This document shows, one piece after another, positions 59,283-64,000 of a DNA stretch of 64,000 bases (position 1 is the first letter of the stretch; each line of letters starts with the position of its first letter). The position numbers and the translations under genes were made by a program. Below the pieces are notes generated by a model. That model was given only the letters and a program-made list of their open reading frames with translations. It did no database searches and had not been told where the DNA came from. Source of the DNA: Victivallales bacterium (GTDB taxonomy: Bacteria > Verrucomicrobiota > Lentisphaeria > Oligosphaerales > Oligosphaeraceae); assembly GCA_017417585.1 (NCBI GenBank), contig JAFPYX010000067.1, forward strand, positions 1 through 64,000, in the 5' to 3' direction.

Positions 59283-61004
59283 TCACTTGATTTCGGTAGG
59301 CATAGCGAAGAACTCCGCCATCAGAGGAAAGTCGTTGGCCTCCAGGATGGCCTGAAGATGGTCACGAAATTCCTGGTCAAGCTGTTGCAGGGGAAGAGAG
59401 GCATTTTGAAAGGCTTTTCCCATGTAGACCAGAGCCTCTCCATAATTACCCAGCCGATAATATACCCAGGCAAGGCTGTCCAGATACGCGGGCGACGTTG
59501 GACTGGCTTTCACGGCAAATTCAATCAGGCGTTTTGCTTCATCCAGATCCTGATGGTGGTCCGCAAGAATATAGCCGAGGGAATTCGCAAGACCGGAATG
59601 GCGCGGAAAAAGCGTGTTGCCACGGCGCAAGATCCTGAGGGACAGTTCGGTTTGACCGGCTTCCTCTGCGATGCAACCATAAATCAGATAGAAGTTCGGG
59701 GTGAGGTATTGACGGTTCTGGGGGACCGATTCGTATTTCTCCCAGATAGCCAACGCCTCATCATAGCGTTTTAGCTGAGCGAGCAATTGCGCCTTGAAGA
59801 GTTCGTCCTCGAGGGTGGGCGAGATGATTGTCGAAAGCACTGCCAGAGCTTTCTGGGGGGCGTCAAGGGCATTGTAGAGGATGCACAAATGCCGTCGGTA
59901 CTGCATGTTTTGCGGTGCCCGAACCATCATCGTCTCGTAGGCGCGTGCGCTCAGTTGCAGAAGGCGTTTACGGTCCTTGTCCTGCCTTTCGTCATCGTCA
60001 ATGAGCAATTCAATGGGTGCGGAAAAGATGTTGAAGAGTTCCAATTCGAAGCCAGCTGTGGCAATCAATTTCTCCAGGTATTGTGACAGGGCGTCATAAT
60101 CCCGCAATTCCAGATTGGCATTGGTGCATACCTGGCAGAGTTGGCGGCGAAGCCTGACGGGGATTTGATCGTCGGCATGGATTTCTTCAAATCTTTCCAC
60201 GAATGTCCTTTGAAGTTCCCAGGCATGCAGGGAGTTGAGAATATCGGGAATCCTCGGGACAAGTTGGTGGTCGTAATAGATGGCGGGGGTGTCAATGAGT
60301 TTTTTAGCCGTTCGTAATGCCTCGTCAAACTTTTGTTGCTGTCTATAATGACGAATTTCCAGGATAAGATGGTCGGGAAGAATCTGGTCATCGGGCAAAG
60401 TATTGATGGCTTGGATGACATTCTCAAGTTCTTCTGTGCGCCGTTGTTCAAAGAGAAACTGTCCCCAAAAAAACAGGTTCATGGGGTCGCGGGAATCCAG
60501 GGCGAGCATTTGCCGCAGGACAGCCTCGGCCTCCTCCTGTCTATGCGCATCGAGCAGAGCGGCGGAGAGGGAACGGAGGATGTAGATGGAATTTGGGTGG
60601 CGTTCGGCCAGGGGCGTCAGGTCTTCAATGAGCTTTTCGTTCTCCTTGCGGGCATCCCGGAAGACGGTTAGTTCCCATACCGGTTGGCTGACATCAGGGA
60701 AGGCTTCAATTGCCTGGACAAGAAGCGGGACGATTATTTCCGGGTCGGCCTTTTCGGGTGAGGAGCTATTGGAGAGCAGGAATTTTGCCTGGAGATAAGA
60801 TTGATAGTTTGACGACTCCTTCTGCAACTCTGCCGGAATTGCCGGTGCGTCAGCATTCCCGCACTCGGTGACTGCGCACATGGAGACTTGCCATTCGCGG
60901 AAACTGGGTTCCCAGTCGGACAATACGGGATCTTCGGCTGATAATGTCAGAGTCGCAACGAGAAGAATCAGGAAGCCAAAGATTTGCTTGGAAAAAGATG
61001 GCAT
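59283..61004 (-). CDS. Secreted TPR-repeat protein
   Basis: 573 aa from the ATG at 61004, which is followed by a signal peptide (MPSFSKQIFGFLILLVATLTLSA); the longer frame from 61340 would run through the AURKAIP1-like gene and is rejected. AAGG precedes it. Tetratricopeptide-like helical pairs cover most of residues 90-560 (for example ALDSRDPMNLFFWGQFLFEQRR and SPAYLDSLAWVYYRLGNYGEAL). TPRs mediate protein contacts in the periplasm or at the outer membrane. It ends four bases before the helicase start, suggesting one transcript, although a periplasmic protein with a DNA enzyme is an unusual pair. Confidence 0.85.
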   Translation of the reverse strand: MPSFSKQIFGFLILLVATLTLSAEDPVLSDWEPSFREWQVSMCAVTECGNADAPAIPAELQKESSNYQSYLQAKFLLSNSSSPEKADPEIIVPLLVQAIEAFPDVSQPVWELTVFRDARKENEKLIEDLTPLAERHPNSIYILRSLSAALLDAHRQEEAEAVLRQMLALDSRDPMNLFFWGQFLFEQRRTEELENVIQAINTLPDDQILPDHLILEIRHYRQQQKFDEALRTAKKLIDTPAIYYDHQLVPRIPDILNSLHAWELQRTFVERFEEIHADDQIPVRLRRQLCQVCTNANLELRDYDALSQYLEKLIATAGFELELFNIFSAPIELLIDDDERQDKDRKRLLQLSARAYETMMVRAPQNMQYRRHLCILYNALDAPQKALAVLSTIISPTLEDELFKAQLLAQLKRYDEALAIWEKYESVPQNRQYLTPNFYLIYGCIAEEAGQTELSLRILRRGNTLFPRHSGLANSLGYILADHHQDLDEAKRLIEFAVKASPTSPAYLDSLAWVYYRLGNYGEALVYMGKAFQNASLPLQQLDQEFRDHLQAILEANDFPLMAEFFAMPTEIK

Positions 61005-61075
61005 GATAACCTTGTTGAAGTCAAACCCGGGTTCGAGAGGCTTATTCCTGTGCCGTGCGTGCTGTGTCGGCTCTC

Positions 61076-61096
61076 GCACGCGCGGTGCGCGCGTGC
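61076..61096. repeat. GC-rich perfect hairpin
   Basis: GCACGCGCG-GTG-CGCGCGTGC is a perfect 9-bp stem, adjacent to the terminator of the AURKAIP1-like gene. It may strengthen termination between that gene and the TPR gene. Confidence 0.55.
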
Positions 61097-61100
61097 GGAA

Positions 61101-61143
61101 AGAAAAAGCGCACCGGCCGGCAAACCGCAGGCACGGTGCGCTT
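61101..61143 (-). terminator. Rho-independent terminator of AURKAIP1-like gene
   Basis: On the minus strand, AAAGCGCACCG pairs with CGGTGCGCTTT across a 19-base loop and continues into TTCTTTCC. It ends the short upstream gene 50 bases after its stop and separates it from the TPR gene. Confidence 0.8.
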
Positions 61144-61191
61144 TCATTTGCCGGAATCCCGGCAATGCCCATAAAGAGCCAGAGTAGAGTA

Positions 61192-61281
61192 CTACTTGTT
61201 CTTGTGACGCAGAGCCTTGCGGATCTTGTCGCGCTTGTGCTTCGCGATCTTCTTGCGGCGCTTCTTCTTGACGGAACCCAT
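61192..61281 (-). CDS. 29-aa basic protein, AURKAIP1/COX24-like
   Basis: 29 aa: ATG at 61281, TAG at 61192-61194. It begins MGSVKKKRRKKIAKHKRDK and ends RKALRHKNK, with 18 Lys, Arg or His. This is the pattern of the tiny AURKAIP1/COX24-domain proteins annotated in Bacteroidota and relatives, thought to be ribosome-associated like the mitoribosomal protein mS38. The SD GAGGT lies eight bases before the ATG, and a strong terminator follows, so it is its own unit. The gene is shorter than usual ORF cut-offs. Confidence 0.88.
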   Translation of the reverse strand: MGSVKKKRRKKIAKHKRDKIRKALRHKNK

Positions 61282-61411
61282 GTTAGACTACCTCGTTGTG
61301 GTGTTTGGTGAATAATAGCAAGAGCAAATGACAACTCCATAATGTAACCCCTGAACGCCGATTTTCAACCAAGACGACAGGGATTTTTCACGGAGTGTCG
61401 TTTGACCGAAG

Positions 61412-62488
61412 CTACGGCGCGGCGGCGCGGATGAAGCCACCACCAAGGAGGAGGTCGTCCTGATAAAAGACAGCGGCCTGTCCGGGGGCGACGGCGTAGA
61501 TGCCGTCAGGGAAGTGTGCGGTATAGCATCCGTCGGACAGTGGTTCGAGGGAACAGGCGACGGGTGTCTGGACGGAGCGGACTTTGACCTGGCATTCCAA
61601 TGGGGCGGTCGGTGTTTCTATGGAGACCCAGTTGAAGTTTTCGGCGGTGAGGTGGTGGTGGCGTACCGCCTCGGCGTGTCCAAGAGTCACGCGGTTGTGG
61701 CATGGGTCGATGCCCACGACATAAAGCGGCGCGGTGGAGGCGACGCCGAGCCCCTTGCGTTGGCCGATGGTGTATTTCCAGTAGCCAGTGTGATGACCGA
61801 GAATGCGCCCCGTGCCCTCCTCAACGATATCGCCCTCGCGGTCAGGCTGCTGGAGCAATTCGCTGATTTCGCCACTGTAGAAGTCCTGGCTGTCATGTTT
61901 TTCGGCGACCGCCAGACCGAATTTCCTCGCCAGTTCTCTGACTTCGTCTTTGTGCAGTTCTCCAAGCGGGAACTGTTGGCGGGCAAGCTGTTTTTGGGAG
62001 AGTCGGCAGAGGAAGTAGGACTGGTCTTTGGAGAGGTCCACGGCGCGGAGAAGTTGGAAGCGCCCGTCGTCGGTCCGTCGAATGCGGGCGTAGTGGCCGG
62101 TTGCGAAGGCGTCGAAGGGCAGGCCGGCTTGCTTGGCGAGTTCGGGAAGTAGCCCGAACTTGAGGGCGGCATTGCATCGCACGCAGGGATTCGGGGTACG
62201 CCCGGCCAGATATTCGTCGCGAAAATAGTCGATCACTCGGTGCTCGTATTCACGTGCGCAGTCGAAAACATGGAAAGGGATGCCGAGGTGGGCACAGACG
62301 CCACGGGCGGCTTCGATGTCCGCTTTTTCGCCTGGCCCGTAGCAGGCATCCTTGGGACCTCCCTGATAGGGATTGTCGTCCCGCCACAGGCTCATCGTAA
62401 TGCCGGTGACGTGGTGCCCCTGGGATTTCAGAAGTGCGGCGACTGTGGAGGAATCCACACCGCCGCTCATGCCAACGAGAAAATACAT
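61412..62488 (-). CDS. mnmA: tRNA-specific 2-thiouridylase
   Basis: 358 aa from the ATG at 62488, giving the canonical start MYFLVGMSGGVDSS; a TTG seven codons earlier is ignored. The PP-loop SGGVDSS is at residues 8-14. The nucleophilic cysteine is Cys105 (NPCVRCN). The second cysteine, usually in DSxxICFIGE, is not there: that segment reads DSQDFYSGE, and another Cys161 (YFLCRLS) is present. It thiolates U34 of tRNAs for Lys, Glu and Gln using relayed sulfur. It may represent a subfamily with a different sulfur route. Confidence 0.94.
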   Translation of the reverse strand: MYFLVGMSGGVDSSTVAALLKSQGHHVTGITMSLWRDDNPYQGGPKDACYGPGEKADIEAARGVCAHLGIPFHVFDCAREYEHRVIDYFRDEYLAGRTPNPCVRCNAALKFGLLPELAKQAGLPFDAFATGHYARIRRTDDGRFQLLRAVDLSKDQSYFLCRLSQKQLARQQFPLGELHKDEVRELARKFGLAVAEKHDSQDFYSGEISELLQQPDREGDIVEEGTGRILGHHTGYWKYTIGQRKGLGVASTAPLYVVGIDPCHNRVTLGHAEAVRHHHLTAENFNWVSIETPTAPLECQVKVRSVQTPVACSLEPLSDGCYTAHFPDGIYAVAPGQAAVFYQDDLLLGGGFIRAAAP

Positions 62489-62518
62489 AGTCTTAGAAAA
62501 AGGGAGCAATTAGAAGTT

Positions 62519-64000
62519 CTATTCCTTCTTTGAGTGGATGAAATATCCGTAGCCGGGTTCGATTTTGGAGTCGGTCTGGGGGACGAGTTGTCCGTCCTGC
62601 CATTTCCAGACGTTGAAATCCTGCAGCCGGGTGGCGGGGTAGGCACCGTACGGGCACCAGCCGTCAGCTTGTGGCAAGGGCGTTTCGGCAGGGGCGCCGG
62701 TCAGCACAAGCGTTTGGCTTTCCGGAACATATAGCCAGTAAATGTCATGGGGGAAGAACTCTTGAGCTTTCACACATGCATTTCCAGTAGAATTCAGCGT
62801 CCAAGCTGTGAATGCGTTGAGCTTTGCAAGCGACTCCGTGTCAGGCAATAGGCTAAGCATCACCAGGTTCCAGCCTTTCTGTAAATGGAGGGTACGGCGG
62901 GTGGCGGTGTTCTCTTTCCCCGTAATGTCGCAGACGACAGTCACCGGAAGCCCTTGCCAAATGTATGCGTAAATGACATTCCGCGGGACGGATACCGTCC
63001 TGCCGCAGCCGGAGAACTCCACTTCGGGGTCGCTGGTCCAGGAATACTCATAGTCATCCTCGTGGGTGCCGTCCGGGAGGATTGCCGTGAAGACGACGGT
63101 TGAGTTGTCAAGTACGGAGACGGTGGCGCCATTGGTGGTGACGGCGTCCTCGGGCAAGAAAGAGACATTGCATTCAAAAAGCGGGGCACTGGCGTCCAGC
63201 ACGCGCAGAGTCACGGAATTGTTGCTTGCCGTCGGCAAATGGATTGTCGCCTTGCCATTGGCGTCTGTTCGTGTGGAATAGTATTCTCCGTCGGACTCGA
63301 TGCAGACGGCCGCGTTGGGGACCGGCGTTTCGTCGCCGAAGCCGGTGACCGTGATTTCAACCGTGGCGGTGTCTCGAATGGTTGTGGTGGAGACAGTTAG
63401 TGGATGAAGCGGTCCGAAGCGCGGAACTGCGGAGGCATCACCGTAGAGGTGCATCTCCCAGGCCTCGAAGAGCGCATGATTGTGGTTGAGGTAATTTCTG
63501 TGGTAGTTGTCGTAGAAGGTCTCGCAGTAGTTGACCGCAGTGTTAAGGGAACCTGTTGCGTAGGCGCCGCTGGTGGCGAGATGCTCGGCGGATTTCCACT
63601 GTGCCTGGAGGTCCGCGAAAGCCTCCAGCTGGACGATGGGCGGAGTCCAGAAGGTGACCTCCGTAGAGGCAATGACCGCCTGGACAGTAGTGTTGGACTG
63701 ATTGTCGAAGAGCGCCTGGACAAGGCAGCGGCCGGTGGTGCTTTCGCCTTTGGCGTGGGTGCTGACATCCCAGCTAGAACCATGTTCGAGGTTTCCGGAA
63801 CTGCAGTTCGGGGTGACGATATAGGGGAGCATCAGCTTGTTGGAAAGACTCTCGATGTCGGCCGAGGCGAAGCCACTGGTTATGAAACTGGTACAGGTGC
63901 CGTGGCCGAGATAATAGAAGGTCGAGGCGCCTGCATTCACAGCGTCGATGACATCATCAGCGGTCGGAGTGTCTTTGGCAGCATAGAGTTCAGTGGCGGA
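62519..64000 (-). CDS. C25-family (gingipain-like) peptidase, 5' end outside window
   Basis: At least 493 aa, reading frame open to the window edge, so the N-terminus is missing. The C25 catalytic site is visible: His in YYLGHGTCTSF and Cys in VTPNCSSGN. A carboxypeptidase-regulatory-like beta domain follows (VPNAAVCIESDGEYYSTRTDANGKATIHL), then an Ig-like region. The C-terminal ~110 residues have the GWNLVMLSLLP...YGYFIHSK domain common at the end of secreted PVC proteins. It is presumably an exported cysteine protease. An internal GTG at 63940 is not the true start. Confidence 0.88.
   Translation of the reverse strand, partial: SATELYAAKDTPTADDVIDAVNAGASTFYYLGHGTCTSFITSGFASADIESLSNKLMLPYIVTPNCSSGNLEHGSSWDVSTHAKGESTTGRCLVQALFDNQSNTTVQAVIASTEVTFWTPPIVQLEAFADLQAQWKSAEHLATSGAYATGSLNTAVNYCETFYDNYHRNYLNHNHALFEAWEMHLYGDASAVPRFGPLHPLTVSTTTIRDTATVEITVTGFGDETPVPNAAVCIESDGEYYSTRTDANGKATIHLPTASNNSVTLRVLDASAPLFECNVSFLPEDAVTTNGATVSVLDNSTVVFTAILPDGTHEDDYEYSWTSDPEVEFSGCGRTVSVPRNVIYAYIWQGLPVTVVCDITGKENTATRRTLHLQKGWNLVMLSLLPDTESLAKLNAFTAWTLNSTGNACVKAQEFFPHDIYWLYVPESQTLVLTGAPAETPLPQADGWCPYGAYPATRLQDFNVWKWQDGQLVPQTDSKIEPGYGYFIHSKKE

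Noticed and set aside
1..64000. tRNA or rRNA genes
   Set aside because: No stretch with a TTCRA loop and acceptor pairing or with rRNA core words was found in the spacers by eye; a covariance-model scan would be decisive.

Overview
The window looks like a chromosomal segment from a Gram-negative bacterium of the Verrucomicrobiota / Lentisphaerota / Kiritimatiellota (PVC) type. This rests on gene content and style, not on a marker gene. The clues are a PocR-AraC regulator divergent from a Gfo/Idh/MocA dehydrogenase and a TIM-barrel sugar isomerase, very large secreted proteins with LamG-like and carbohydrate-binding-like domains, a gingipain-type (C25) protease with a C-terminal 'GWN...GYF' domain, a chlamydia-like HTH-EIIA protein, and a 29-residue AURKAIP1/COX24-type basic protein. 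Coding DNA is GC-rich, so long antisense shadow frames are common. Intergenic DNA is AT-rich and repeat-laden. Many genes lack a clear Shine-Dalgarno (SD) sequence.

Layout: 0.9-4.2 kb, SOS unit lexA - orphan ORF - uvrB. 4.3-7.3 kb, PocR-AraC regulator divergent from a Gfo/Idh dehydrogenase and an isomerase, with a duplicated 25-bp operator-like site between them. 7.8-16.2 kb, membrane and secreted proteins (PH-like, large TM protein, giant esterase, LolA-like anchored protein) separated by repeat-rich gaps. 16.7-24.3 kb, fabH, then pgm - glgP - NagD-like HAD - DUF711 (glycogen/glucose-1-phosphate metabolism). 24.3-30.4 kb, secreted sugar-binding-like protein, 1294-aa LamG/hydrolase-like protein and DUF445. 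31.9-36.5 kb, a partial dcw cluster: divergent mraZ, rsmH, an FtsL-like protein and ftsI. 36.7-43.9 kb, CPA2 antiporter, GNAT, DUF2156, EamA, TetR, Hsp20, obg and a small membrane protein. 44-50.5 kb, archaeal-type purO, then aroQ - accB - accC - asp23 - amaP-like, HTH-EIIA and truA. 50.6-64 kb is entirely minus strand: membrane protein, ORF6N protein, then the unit TPR protein - helicase/nuclease - tmk - holB (transcribed right to left), the AURKAIP1-like protein, mnmA, and a C25 protease cut by the window edge.

No rRNA, tRNA, CRISPR array or intact transposase was recognised. The most unusual material is non-coding: (i) a ~101-bp MITE-like element with 15-bp terminal inverted repeats, in two opposite-orientation copies plus a solo end; (ii) several dispersed or paired direct repeats of 45-180 bp; (iii) short tandem repeats with 7-, 9- and 10-bp units. 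Heptamer blocks sit directly before the start codons of glgP and purO. Heptamer and nonamer blocks are both built into the coding sequence of the helicase-nuclease. (iv) Three consecutive perfect hairpins at 14.15-14.34 kb look like an orphan structured RNA. The best candidate for an undescribed protein system is the helicase-nuclease co-transcribed with tmk and holB.
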